A stretch of 64,000 bases of DNA, taken from Anthonomus grandis grandis. Taxonomy: Eukaryota; Arthropoda; Insecta; Coleoptera; Curculionidae. Position 1 is the stretch's first letter. Each line of letters starts with the position of its first letter. The translations under genes were made by a program, and so were the position numbers. Positions 1 through 11,214 of this stretch are shown piece by piece. The notes under the pieces were generated by a model, which saw only the letters and a list, made by a program, of their open reading frames with translations, made no database searches and was not told the DNA's origin. The stretch is taken from NCBI RefSeq assembly GCF_022605725.1, contig NC_065548.1:13673644-13737643 (forward strand). Direction: 5' to 3'.

Positions 1-370
1 CCGTAGTTTTAATAATTTTCAAGAAACTAATTTGAATGGTGATATATTTTTCTCCAGTATGGCTTCATTTAAGCGATACTTAAAAAATTCTACCTAATTT
101 CGCAAAGAACGATAAATATTGTCCTTTTTTTCCCTATTGTCATTATTCATATGTATATATGCTTCTTTATTGTTTATAAGAGATACTATTAAATAAGTTA
201 GTTAGGTTTATATTGCTTGGTGTATTTGTTGAGTTTGGTGAAAATGTAATGTTTGGCAAAGCGCTTACTTGTATTTAAATTCATAAGATACTTTGTGCTT
301 TCCTGTTATTGGATTGCTTAGTCTATCTGTAGGAGAGCCTTGTACTTAAATAAATAAATAAATAAATGAA
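1..370 (+). mobile_element. 3' end of a non-LTR retrotransposon
   Basis: Positions 2-97 are an open frame ending in FSSMASFKRYLKNST then a stop. That is the usual look of the extreme C-terminus of a jockey/CR1-type ORF2, where a short basic helix ends the protein. About 250 bases of AT-rich 3' UTR follow, closing with a tandem TAAA tail at about 345-367. A simple-repeat tail in this position is typical of non-LTR elements. The 5' part lies outside the window. The element sits in the third intron of ebony, opposite in orientation to that gene. Assignment to a clade is not possible from this much sequence. Confidence 0.6.
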
Positions 371-414
371 GATGAAACGACAAATCATTTTGAAGTTTTT
401 CAAGTTATTATTTC

Positions 415-885
415 ACACCATTCATTTAGAACGTTAAGATCGTGTTGTGATTGAAGGCAGCTTAATACTATACATATTTGCCAGTATTACTTAAGATCAT
501 CAGCAAAAAAATAATTTGAGATCTTTTAAACATTCCGCAAGGTCATTAAAAAACAGTAAAAATAGCAAGGCTTCCAAATTTGAACTTCACGGAACTCCTG
601 ACTTTGCAATATATTTTGATGATCTAAACCTTCAACAAATGGGAGTCTCTGTAACAAATTCGATTCCATAAGTTTTAGCACCCCTTCAAAGAACCCTAAC
701 TGTTCTAATTTATGTGAAAGCATATATAAATTGATCTGATCAAATGCTTTCCAAAAATCCGTATAGACGACATCTACTTGACCCCGATCATCTAGGACCG
801 AATACATAAACTGAGATAAACTTGAACAAATGATGTAGAATTGACTATTTCTTGTCTCGTTCCTTTCATGCAATTGATGCAAGTA
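415..885 (-). mobile_element. Reverse transcriptase relic (non-LTR)
   Basis: On the minus strand 882-526 reads through the RT palm region: VDVVYTDFWKAFDQINLYML matches the VDVIYTDFSKAFDxVNH block of jockey/CR1-type RTs, with the first catalytic aspartate present. Further along, about 490-510 reads FFADDLK, the catalytic A-D-D box, after a frameshift. The part between is shortened, since the usual GVPQGS block is not visible. It is a dead fragment in ebony intron 3, co-oriented with ebony. Confidence 0.65.
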
Positions 886-1129
886 TTGACTGTTTCTTGT
901 CTTGTTTATTTTTTTTCTTTGTCGCTCAATTAAACTTCTTACTTGTAAGCAATAAAGAGAAGAACAAAAGGAATCAGACGAAAAACAGCTGACCTGTAAT
1001 ATTAAGAAAGAAACAGAAGATAAGAAAACATCATGAAAACTATTAAAGAATACCTGATGAACGTCACATATTGTAAAATCATTGTTGTCCTTATTTTCCT
1101 CTTTGTTACTTATTTAAGGCTGTTACTTG

Positions 1130-1560
1130 TCCAGGCAATCGAAGTTATTTTTCCTTTAAAGCTGCTGAGAAAATCAGGTGATTAACGTCATCAATTACCT
1201 AGAGTAAAACGAAAATTCGTTCGGACAATTAAAGTTATTTTTCCTTTAACGTTTTTGAGTGAATCAAGTGATTAACGTTTTAACTGTCTGGAATAAGGAA
1301 AAAAATCGTCCAGGCAGTCAGAGTTATTTTTCCTTTAAATGTTCAGGAAGGAAATTAGGTGATTGACGTCCTCAACTGCTTGGAATAAAGAGAAAATTCA
1401 TCCAGACAGTCGGAGTTATTTTTTAATTACTCAATCACCCGATTTCCTCACAAACTTTAAAGGAAAAAATATTCCGACTGCCTGGACGAATTTTTCCTTT
1501 ATTCCAGGCAATTGATGACGTCAATCACCTGATTTCCTTAAAAACTTTTTAGGAAAATCA
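1130..1560. repeat. Tandem ~90 bp repeats closing in an inverted copy
   Basis: The block GTTATTTTTCCTTTAA recurs at 1144, 1234 and 1323, and a truncated form at 1415, giving a period of 89-92 bases. Each unit also carries a CCAGGCA(A/G)TC-like box and an (A/T)AGGTGATTRACGTC-like box. From about 1430 the same unit appears on the opposite strand (CTTTAAAGGAAAAAATATTC, then GACTGCCTGGACGAA and GACGTCAATCACCTGATTTC), so 1320-1428 can pair with 1432-1540 in a long imperfect hairpin. A related inverted arrangement with the same core lies at 57.7-58.6 kb. No ORF. Confidence 0.75.
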
Positions 1561-2190
1561 ACTCTTAATTAATTAAGTTTTAAGAACATAAAAGGCGGAC
1601 TAGAAAAAAGAAAAGACAGACCAGATTAAGATAATGAAAGACGACCTAAAGAAAGAAGATGACGAGAGAGACAAAAAATTTGATGAAGTTCATGAAAGAT
1701 TACTTAATGAATATCACATATTTTAACTGTACGGATATAGACACAGTTGCATCAAAAAAATTAAAAGAACCAGCATATTTTATTCAAAAATTCAACTGTT
1801 TTAAATGTTCAAGACGAATGTGAAAATCCATTTATCTCAACAATGGCTTAAGGAGCTATTTGATCTTACATAAGTTAAAATGGTATACCTTATTCTCTTA
1901 TTAGCAGGAATGTAATAATATATTTATCTTATTAGTAATTTTAGAAGTTCGATGAACTAAAACTAATTAAAAAAATGGTGTGATGTTTTTATCTTAACAA
2001 TGATTTAAAAGGCTTGTTAACCTGAAAGTAGTAAAATAACTCTTCTGCTTATTATCGGTTTGCTTGTCCTCGATTATGACATTGCTGCATTTAAGCAGAA
2101 ATAGAGATGTTTTAGTGAGACTAAAAACGAGGTTAACGCAAAAGTATGTACCGACTATTGAATTATTAGCTTAATGATTCACTCTTTTAA
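1561..2190. other. Ebony intron sequence, no feature recognised
   Basis: AT-rich sequence with no open frame of note; an A/G-rich tract at about 1590-1690 has no coding signal. Confidence 0.5.
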
Positions 2191-3368
2191 AATATTCCGA
2201 AAGATAATACATCATAATTTTTAGAACAAAATATTAGCGAAGCCCAATTTGGTTTAAGAAATGCAATGGAAACAAGACAAGCTTTGTTAGTTTTTAATGT
2301 ATTGACTCAAAGATGCATGGCCCTCAGTTAATCGATGTACGAGTGTCTCAAAAAAAAAAAAAAAAAACGTGGTCTAAGGCAAGGATGTGTACTATCGCCG
2401 CTATTATTTAATCTTTATTTGAAAGAAATCATTCAAAGAGCACTGAAGGAAACAACAATGAGAGTAAAGGTTAATAAAACTGGTATGCAGATAACACAAT
2501 GTGTGATCAAGTAGTAACGAGCAGCGAGTAGAGCGGACTTACCTTAAATACCAAAAAGACCAAATTTATGACCATTACAAAATCAGTTCAGCAACAGGAA
2601 AACCTATAGATCAACGCAGAACTACATAGTAGAGAAAGTCGGTAAATATAAATACTTAGCAACAACGGTCAATGATGGTAATGAGTATATGACGAAATTA
2701 AATAGTGAATTGAACAAGCCAGAACCATATTTAATAGAATGAAAAATGTGCTGTGCAGTAAAGATCATAACTTACAACTTACATTTAAAAATCTCATCCA
2801 TTCTTGTCTAAGAGACCAACATACAAAATTAACGAAAAACAAATAAAAACACAAAGACCGTGAGAGACCGTGACTTTGTGTTTTTATTTGTTTTTCGTTA
2901 AAAACAACTTACAGTTGGAATAATGAGATACTACGTTTTCTCGATATTGCTATATGGGATAAAATCCTAAATGCTTGCAAAGAACATAAGTGACCGACTG
3001 GAAGCATTTGAGATGTTAAGAATAAGTTGACTGGATATGGGTAACAAATGAGGAGGTAGTGAAGAGGATGAGAAAATCAAAGAAAATATTTAAAATAATT
3101 AAGATAAGGCAGCTGCAATATTTGAACTACGTGACGAGAGGAATAAATATGTATTTTATCTAAATATTATGCAAGGAAAGATACAGGGCAAAAGACACAT
3201 TTTCAAACTAAGTAACCTTAGAAAATAGTACAACTATAGTTCCATTGAGTTGTTTAGAGCTGCAGTACCAAATGTGAGAAAAGCTATGATTGTAGCCAAC
3301 CGTTTATGAGGAGATACTTGGCACTTGAAGAAGAGGAAGTGAGGCCATGGTTCGATCATTATTATTAA
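2190..3368 (+). mobile_element. Non-LTR retrotransposon relic, RTE-like
   Basis: Pieces of one RT ORF2 appear in order across frames: QFGLRNAMETRQAL near 2250, the block RQGCVLSPLLFNLYLKEI near 2375, LLYGIKS near 2945, DRLEAFEMLRIS near 2990, and the C-terminal SSIELFRAAVPNVRKAMIVA near 3240. This order (RT, then YG-E-WT, then RLEAFEMW, then ELFRAA) is what I recall for an RTE/L2-like class common in insects. Stops, frameshifts and an 18-A run at 2350-2367 break it. The 3' end falls at an ATTATTATTAA stretch near 3358. It lies in ebony intron 3, antisense to the gene. Confidence 0.75.
2829..2901. repeat. Perfect 28-bp inverted repeat
   Basis: Positions 2829-2856 and 2874-2901 are exact reverse complements, with a 17-base spacer that itself holds ACCGTGA twice. 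The hairpin interrupts the RT relic around it. Positions 7269-7291 carry a near match to one arm. Confidence 0.85.
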
Positions 3369-4352
3369 TTAAAATATTGACTCACTATCTTACTTTCCTA
3401 TTCAAGGAAATGCTAAAAAAAGAATAACAGTTAGATTCTAATAATTACAATTTCCGAGTTGTACAATAAATATCTTGATGAATGTCAGCAATTACCTTAC
3501 CGCAACTTTTCATATTAATAATTAATAATATCTCTACCGGTCTTAACAAAGAACTTTGATTTTTATTAGCGGTTTTTTTTTCAAACTATAAATCTTTACT
3601 GTAATTGCATCGGTTTTGTAACATTTCATTCTCTGTCAAAGTCAAGTTCACCGTTTTAATGGAAGTTATTATTAAGTATCGCATGCTTCAATGAAGATTA
3701 GAATGTCGTGTGGACTATGGTACATACATACAAAGAGGTATTATTTTAATATAAAATATTTATTTGTATAACGTTTTTATTTTGTTTGTTTTTTCAGTAA
3801 TTTTGTTTCTAATTAAATACAAACATTTGATGTACTTTTTAAGATTTTGTAGTTCGTAAATTCGTTTCTCTGCTTAAGCCTTTTAAAAATTTCAAATTTT
3901 GGCCTTGAACTACAAATATAAATTTTTGTTTCAAAAAATTTAACGTTATCAATTTTAAACAATTTTTTTCTAAATAAATCCGAAACTTTTGATATTGATT
4001 TGATCGAATAAATAAATGGAATTTAGAAATTAAAAACTTCTTTTTTTATTTTCTTGATTACCTGTCATTGCGTGGTGTTTCAAATCTCTTTGATATTTTC
4101 GTTTTTGATTGTAATCTATCCATCTGTTTGTCACTATAATTTGCTTATTTTTAATCTGTTTTTTTTTCTCTACTTAGACTTAAGTATTAAATTTTACTTG
4201 AAAAGTAGATTAATACATTTTAAATAGAAACAAGACAAATATAATTGAACAGTTATTTTTTTTAATGTTTAACTGAATTTTAATACCAATTAAAAACTTA
4301 TAAATTAAATACGAAACTTATAGTGGGAATAAAATATTTCACAATTTCTTAC
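3369..4352. other. Ebony intron 3, gene-proximal part
   Basis: Very AT-rich with long homopolymer runs. No open frame and no further ebony exon could be found here, so intron 3 must be longer than 4.35 kb. Confidence 0.6.
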
Positions 4353-4883
4353 CTTCATCATAAATGACCATCACAGGCTTTGCTTCTCTAATGATATGCT
4401 CGATCCTGGGTCCAGGAAATGCATGATCCAAGGGCAAATAGGCACATCCAGCTTTCCATATGGAAAGAAGAGTTATTACCAAACTGAAAATTAAGATTTT
4501 ATAATTTTAAATTATTATTCAAAGTCGTCTATGAGACAGTACTTGTCACTTGGATGCATATTTACAGCCACAATATAATCCCCATCTTGATTTTTAACTA
4601 ATTTATTTTCAACGATGCTTTGCTGAATGGTCCTGGCAATTTTGTTTGATAACTTATTTATTTGCTCAAATGTATGTTTTCTGGTTTGCTCATTATCTAA
4701 AAATATTATTATAAATATTAATTTTAAAAAAAACGCATTTTCCATGTCTATACCTTTGAAAATCAATGCAGTATTACTCTTCAGATTACCAGAAGCGACC
4801 TTTTCGAACAAATTATTTATCGAGGTGGGCTGTAAGGGCCTTGTTGGCCCTTTTAATATAGAAAGCTGCGGGAGCGACCCCAT
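4353..4883 (-). CDS. ebony: Ebony, first three coding exons (N-terminus)
   Basis: Ebony is a cytosolic NRPS-like enzyme that activates beta-alanine and joins it to dopamine or histamine, in cuticle tanning and glial neurotransmitter clearance. The start MGSLPQLSILKG agrees with the fly protein as I recall it. Exons: 4754-4883, 4543-4696 and 4353-4483, with 57- and 59-base GT-AG introns and phases 1, 2 and 1 that keep one frame. The spliced protein has NQDGDYIVAVNMHPSD, then LLSIWKAGCAYLPLDHAFPG, a hallmark of adenylation domains, and ends at VMVIYDE before the donor GAAG/GTAAG. About 138 of the usual 850-880 residues are here; the rest of the adenylation domain, carrier site and amine-selecting domain lie off the left edge. 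The first ATG has an acceptor-like TTTTTATTATAG directly before it, so a 5' UTR intron is likely. No lesion was seen. Confidence 0.92.
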
Positions 4884-6640
4884 CTATAATAAAAACGGAT
4901 TATTTTAATGATTTTTTAAATTGTCCTTGCTTCTAAATATTCATCGAAATTTAATTTGTGAATGTAAGAGTATATTTAATTACTTTCCAAACTGGGTCAA
5001 GGGAAGATTTTGTGTGGTTTTTATACAGAAGAGTGAACAAGAGGATTTTTTGGTATTTTTTTTTATATTAAGAGACTAACGCGTTATTCAATGTCAAACA
5101 TATTAAGACATGTAATGGTAATAAGGCCATTGACAAATTAGTTCTTCGGACAGTCATCCTATCACTTTAAATTGGTAATTTATTGTGTTCTTCCGGGTTA
5201 CTATAGTGTCTGTAATAAATTTGTAAATTTTTTTTACAGCAAATTCTGTTGTAAGTTTTTTATCTGAATACATATGATGAATACTATATGATACGATAAA
5301 AGACTGAATGTCATCATTTTAATAAAATTATTCGTATAGTAATTTCTCGGACTGAGAGACTATGCAAATCAATATTTATTAATTAAATTAAATAGCGCCA
5401 TAAATATATATTAAATATATTAAAATATGTGCAAATGAAAAAATGATATAAAGAAAAAAAGGGGAAATTATTGACACATAATAATTTAATTTAAATTTAA
5501 TAACTACTTAAAACAGTGCAAAATATTAAAAAAAAAAAAGTTAAAACAATCATTGCAATAAAAATGATTCAAATAATAAAAACATTAATGATATAGAAGA
5601 TATTTTTTCATTTAAAATAATAAACCTATGATTAGTTGCTTAGCTTTCAGATGACTTAAGTAAATTATTTAACTAAATAAAACAATTGTCTTAATAAAAA
5701 TCCCTTAAAATTAAAGTTACTGTTGTACTCTTGAAACATTTAAAAAAATTTACAGCCAACTTGAACAAAATCATTCTTATATATTAACAAGTTTGTTTAA
5801 ATTAGATAAGAATTTATTAAAAATTATTATGCAATAATATTTTGTTAATATATAAATGTTTCTTTAGTACACAATCAGGTGTTAAATTAAAGAAATATTT
5901 ATAATTTAATTATAAGGAACAGGCGATTAAGAAATTTAAAAAAATAGAAACATAAATCCTTCGTAAGTACCTCAAATTAATGCCATATTATTAAAAGATT
6001 TCTCAGAATTTAATTAATCAATAGGAAATCGTATTGTCATTAACTAGCGAAATTTCTCTGTAATATTTTAATTAGAGTATTATGAATAAATATGTTATAC
6101 TTTAATGAATATTCTAATTTTATTCCTAATAAGGAATAGGATTGTTTTACTGGTATATAAAAATATTTTTTTTTCTAAAAATTTTACAAGGATAGCCACT
6201 ATAATTATTAGTTAATAACTTAATAATTTTTACACCAAGTGACAAAGATATATAAGAACAGAACTATTAATACTATAATTTTACCTGCTGTTCCATTATA
6301 AAAAACTGACACTCCAAATTCCTTTTTATTTTTGTTTTTTTTTTTAACTTTGTTGCAGAAGTACTTCAAAAAAATCTCAAACAAAAGTAAAGACTGTTAA
6401 TTAATGGAAAAATGTATACATTTGAGTACTCGCTTTCTTTATAACAAGGTCTTGTTAGCTACTGATTGATTAATAAACCTCCCAGTATACATTTATATTT
6501 GTTTAAAGAAAAGTACAACCCCACTTTGCGGAATTTAATGTAGGATTTATATTCTTTATTAAATTCTTACTGACCAATAAGAAAATGTAGATATAAGTGG
6601 AATATTTATACAACAATTATTATTCTTACATATAACCTTT
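4884..6640. other. Upstream of ebony ATG, probably 5' UTR intron
   Basis: Extremely AT-rich, with no supported ORF, RNA gene or element. A minus-strand polypyrimidine tract and AG abut the ebony ATG at 4884-4895, consistent with the 3' end of an intron that splits the 5' UTR. Confidence 0.45.
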
Positions 6641-6649
6641 ACGATTATA

Positions 6650-6790
6650 CAGGGGGAGTCAATAGGGGAAACTCAGTTAAATTATTTTCAAGATGGTGGC
6701 ACTTCCGGTTATACCGGAAGGTGAGTGTTAACTTTGTTATTTTAAATGGAATACTCTATTTTGGTTTGTACATTGGAAACTAAATAATGT
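6650..6790. repeat. Repeat fragment with ACCGGAAG palindrome
   Basis: The sequence opens TACAGGGGGAGTCAATAGGG and contains CTTCCGGTTATACCGGAAG at 6702-6720, a perfect 8-bp-arm palindrome. The CAGGGGGAGT start next to TA looks like a DNA-transposon terminus, and I recall similar text as a dispersed repeat in beetles. No matching right terminus was found, so it is probably one half of an element. Confidence 0.4.
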
Positions 6791-7261
6791 TTATGGATAA
6801 TGTCCAATAATTGAGTCTAACTGTTGTTAAGTTTAAGTCTGAGTTTGTGTCAAAAATGACGTTGGCACATCATATAATAATTATCAATTTTTCCTATAAT
6901 AAATATTATTATGGTTCTTTTAGGAAACAGAGAAGAGCCAATTTTACTAGACGTTTGGAAAATTATTTATACAGGCTTGTAAATGAAGTAAATGAAAATA
7001 AAGAAAATTTAATAAATCATCTAAAGTTATTTTTTTTAAAAGGAAACCTCCTATTTTTATATTTTAATCTTATTAAGTAATAAAAATAAGGGAAACTTTA
7101 TATAAGACGGAACTTGCAATATTTGCAATGTTTTTCTATCTACGAATACGGTTTCTAAATTATGTTAGTTGCTATGACGGCGTGGCATTAGAAAGTTTGC
7201 AATTTCATTTCTTGCATTTCATGCTATGCCAGGATGATTAAATTACACGAAGAATTTATTT

Positions 7262-7380
7262 ATTAATTAAAACAAAGATAAAAACACAAAGTAACGGTCA
7301 TATTAAATATATATAATTTTATAAGCTACACGTATTTCGCTCCTATCAGAGCATCATCAGGCCTAAATTTTAAACAAATG
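7262..7380. repeat. Dispersed repeat fragment with GCATCATCAGG motif
   Basis: Contains ATAAAAACACAAAGTAACGG and TTTCGCTCCTATCAGAGCAT followed by CATCAGG. The latter string type recurs in repeats of many insect genomes, from memory. The first part matches the hairpin arms at 2829-2901. Confidence 0.35.
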
Positions 7381-7791
7381 TCATTAAGAAGACATTAGAT
7401 TTAACAAAATTCTTTTATACATTAAAATTTTAATGAATGTAGTTTTCACATACAAGTTTCATTTAATATGATATCTTATAAGTGAAATGGATTTTCTTTC
7501 CTCATGGATGTAGAAAATATTTTTACAATTAAAAAATACGATAAAACTAAGTCAGAAATTCGTGAAGTTGATCTAAGGTTCAAGTATAATAAATAACTTA
7601 CAACTATACTAAAGTACGCATTCTTAAAAGTTGCTTAAGGCAATGAATGCAATGAATTGCCTAGTACGTGAAAAACGATCTGAAACTAAAGATCTCCAAG
7701 ATTATGTAGTTATATTATTGATCTATGAGGAATGATAATTAATTTTTCATTTTTAAAACACTATTAAACTGCATGAATATTCATGTATATA

Positions 7792-8169
7792 CAGGGTGTT
7801 ACAAAATTCGTTGCAAATATTTTAAGACTGTATTGTTGGAGTTAAAATAATACTTTTTTTTCTTATGAACATGTGTCTATAGCACGCGCAAATTTCTTAA
7901 AGAGAATCAATTATTTTGAAAATTGAGTACAATTATGTGTCAAATCTTCTGAAAATTGAAAATTGGCAAGTGTCTATTTTTTTTGATACTCTTGACATTT
8001 TCCTTGCATTGTCCTAAAAATGGTGTAGACCCAACTGTTAGTGTTCCAATTAATCGATTTTTTTAAGAAACCTGCTCTGAGGGGATATATTTTAGACATA
8101 GAAAAAAAGTCTTATTTTGAATCTAACAATACGCTCTTAAAATATTTCACCGAATTTTGTAACACCCTG
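7792..8169. mobile_element. MITE with ~65-bp TIRs and TA target duplication
   Basis: The left end CAGGGTGTTACAAAATTCG and right end CGAATTTTGTAACACCCTG are complementary, and similarity continues inward for about 65 bases (AAATATTTTAAGACTGTATT against the complement of AATACGCTCTTAAAATATTT). TA flanks both ends (7790-7791, 8170-8171). It has no coding capacity. The TA duplication and CAGGGTG start suggest a Tc1/mariner-powered MITE. Confidence 0.85.
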
Positions 8170-8171
8170 TA

Positions 8172-8525
8172 AGTATTTAATAATATAATTAGTAAAATAT
8201 TTGGTTTGTAATATATTTATGTTGCTAAAACTCTAACATTGTAAGTTATATTCTTATAGAGTCGAGTATTTTATTATTGATATAGTGTCAATTGCGCAGA
8301 TTAGTATGTGGGATATTAATAATTGATTTTATATATTTTTTGTAATTATATCGTATACTTGACATCTTATATTTTTTTTATATTTGTTATACTTACATTT
8401 TGGTAGGTTTTTATTCTAAAAGGAAGAGATGAAAATAAATACACGACTACTAATAACCGATTTACGTGTATTACGTAATATGATTGTAAATAAACTACAT
8501 TGACGGCAATTTTAGACCTTATACG
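8172..8525. other. No feature recognised
   Basis: AT-rich sequence with stops in all frames; no repeat or site identified. Confidence 0.5.
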
Positions 8526-8529
8526 CTAT

Positions 8530-8815
8530 ATTGCAAACTCTTTAAAATGTGACTGATTCTGTGACTTGAGTACGGCATTTGATTATGGAGCACACAGAGT
8601 ATTGCTTGAAAAATTCCGATTGTTTAAATGAAAATATACCCATAGTCATCTACAAAATAGAATACAATTTGTGAGGATTAATAAGGTAATAGCGTTGATT
8701 GAATATTTGGGTATTTAACATTACTCAAATATTCAATCAACGGTATAAGTGCAACAATTTAGATGTTCTCTCTTTACTCACAAATTGGTGAACACATTTT
8801 AAGTTCTTCTAATCT
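8530..8815 (+). mobile_element. Reverse transcriptase relic (non-LTR)
   Basis: One frame reads CDLSTAFDYGAHRVLLEKFR, matching the CDLSKAFDCVDHEILLxKL block of jockey/CR1 RTs, followed by LQNRIQFVRINK, the usual (Y)LxNRxQxVxIN continuation. The catalytic box is lost. A 17-bp inverted repeat (8693-8709 with 8726-8742) disrupts what follows. Confidence 0.65.
8693..8742. repeat. 17-bp perfect inverted repeat
   Basis: CGTTGATTGAATATTTG at 8693-8709 is complemented exactly by 8726-8742, with a 16-base loop. It sits inside an RT relic and is likely a local inverted duplication. Confidence 0.8.
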
Positions 8816-9690
8816 TAACGGTCGACCAGTCCAGTTACTAGTTGGTTTTTAGTTTTATATTTTTATCCACTTAAATTTCTTATTGTGAGAAGACATCGTC
8901 TATTATCGAAATGAGTGCTCTTGTAATGATCAATTTATTTCCTTCTATTGTTCTAAATTTATTATAGTTTATTTGGTGTAATTTTCAGTTTTAAGTCAGA
9001 CATTTTTCCTAGAGCATGTGCTGATTTGCTTTTTGAGTTCGTCAACCGCAAGGCAAAACTAAGCTAAGCTATTTAAGCATAACCTATTTCATTAAATTGT
9101 GATACAGAAGATAATGCAGAATATTTGTGTGCTTATTTAATTTTTGGATTAAAAAAACGTGATGAAATCTCTCAAAAAATATTTATTTGGAATTGCTTTG
9201 TAATAGAAATAAATGGAAATGTCATTTATAGAATTTCATCCATGAACTTTTAAGTAATCGTGATCGCAATTTTAAATATCTTGCGTAATATATTTACGGC
9301 ACGTTTTCCCATGCATGAATTAGTTTATCTTATATGAAATTTACACATAAGATAAAGTATTCTATATCTATACCTAGTCTTCGTACAAGATTTTATATTA
9401 GATATATTGTGTTTGATGCAATTAACTTACCCAACTCAGATCCCGATTAATATCGATTGCAGAACGTTAATAAAATTGAACTTGAACTCAAAACACATTT
9501 CTTTGTTATATAGTTGATATCTCAGTACCGGTAGGTATGTCATCTGCAAAACTTTATTTTTCTTCCCCTCTTCCCCCATGATACATATATTATATGTATG
9601 ACCGGTTAAGTAATATAGCATTGATTGTCTTGCATATTTAGAATGATTAAATATTTGTCTTGTATAAATAAATGCCTTAATTATTTATCT
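8816..9690. other. No gene recognised
   Basis: AT-rich intergenic sequence. The one open frame, 9436-9621 minus, has a biased composition and no recognisable motif. Confidence 0.45.
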
Positions 9691-11010
9691 TCTTCATCTT
9701 AGGACGCTGTCTCCCTACGAAGGTTGGCGATCGAACTGGCTATAATGGTACGTGAAACCGCATCTCTGAAAATCTCTATAGATGATCGTCTGATATACAG
9801 ACGCATACCCCAGGTATGAGTTCTGACGTCTGATCTAATGATAATGATGATCATCTACTCTCTGAGCTGTCGTTCTCTGATGATTGTCAGCAGTTCTTTA
9901 TCTTTACCTATTCTCCTTAGCACTTCCTCGTTGGTTATCTTGTCTATTTAAGACATACGCAGTGATATACGCGGTGATACAAGTACATTTCGAAGGCGTT
10001 TCTTCGGCTTTTCATTAATTCGCAAAATGTTCAGCTATCGGAGGCATAAAGTAGCACTGGAAAGATATACCAGCGCATTATACGTATGCGAAGCCGTAGG
10101 TTTGGGTCTCTACTCGTGAAGAGGTTCTTCATGGAGAGGAAGGCCTGTGTTATCCTTAATTTAATTTCCATTTTAGAGTTCTCATTAATGAGGTGTTAAG
10201 ATATTTAATGAACGGCATTTGTTCCACAGCCAGATTATTAATTTAAAGAATCGTACGTCTTGGTGCCTTGAATAACATAACCACCTTGGTCGTGGCAACG
10301 TTTATGTCTAGACCAAACTAAGTGGTTGAGATCCTCAATGATGAGACCCAACATATTCTGCAGTTGTGGGAGGTTGTCGGTGACCACAATCGTGTCGTCG
10401 GCAAATCGTGTGTTATTAATGAGAGTGTCATTGATTTAAATGCCCTCTTTCACATTCTCCAATGCCCCCCGGAAAATTGCCTTCAAGTATATATTATAGG
10501 GGAAAAGGGACAAGATACACCCGTGTCTAACACCTCTTCTGATTTCTGTTTCTTCGGATGATATGACCTCTATCCTATTATCTGCAGTGTAATGCTAATA
10601 CTGCCGTCCTCTATTAAAACGCGGTATGTACAGCCAACATGAATTCGAGAAATCGGCCATCAAAGTTTTTTCTCTGAACTCCATATGCCTTTTTATCTTC
10701 TTGATAAAAAAAATGTATAATGATAGTTGGACTTATACTGGAAATATAACCTTCGAAAAAAAATCACGTTTTTATCTTTATTATAGGTTAAAAGTCAGAT
10801 ACCGCGTTTTTATTGTGCAGCGGATATTTTATTGGAACAGGAATATTGCCGTATCTGCATTTTAATTTACGAATAGGATATTTTACAAGTAACTACAGTC
10901 TCCAAAAAAGGAAAATAAATAATTTGTATTTTTTTATAAATTTTTATAATTTAAATATACGAATGTGCACATTACAAAATGATATAAAGTGTGGTCAGAG
11001 ATAAGAATAA

Positions 11011-11135
11011 ACTGCTTTCTGATATGGATAAAGCGATTCCTCAGAGATGTAACGTTCGATTATAAATTTAACAAAAAAAAATTATATCCGACGTTTCGTT
11101 TCTGAGAAATCGCTTCTTCTGGATCAGAAAGCAGT
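11011..11135. repeat. Imperfect 48-bp inverted repeat
   Basis: Positions 11011-11058 (starting ACTGCTTTCTGAT) pair imperfectly with 11088-11135 (ending ATCAGAAAGCAGT). It lies inside the DNA transposon at 10.6-12.2 kb, downstream of its coding remnant, and may be a small nested MITE. Confidence 0.6.
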
Positions 11136-11214
11136 TCGTTCATGGACACATTCTACAAAAAAAAACTCTTTAACTAATAAAGCTAATTATTAAAAACACA
11201 TAATTATGTTTTTT

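Noticed and set aside
6811..7080. 89-codon plus-strand ORF
   Set aside because: Composition is Asn/Lys/Tyr/Phe-rich as expected from AT-rich DNA, and no motif or start context is convincing.
10322..10561. 79-codon plus-strand ORF
   Set aside because: Antisense shadow of the RT with the F-A-D-D box on the minus strand.
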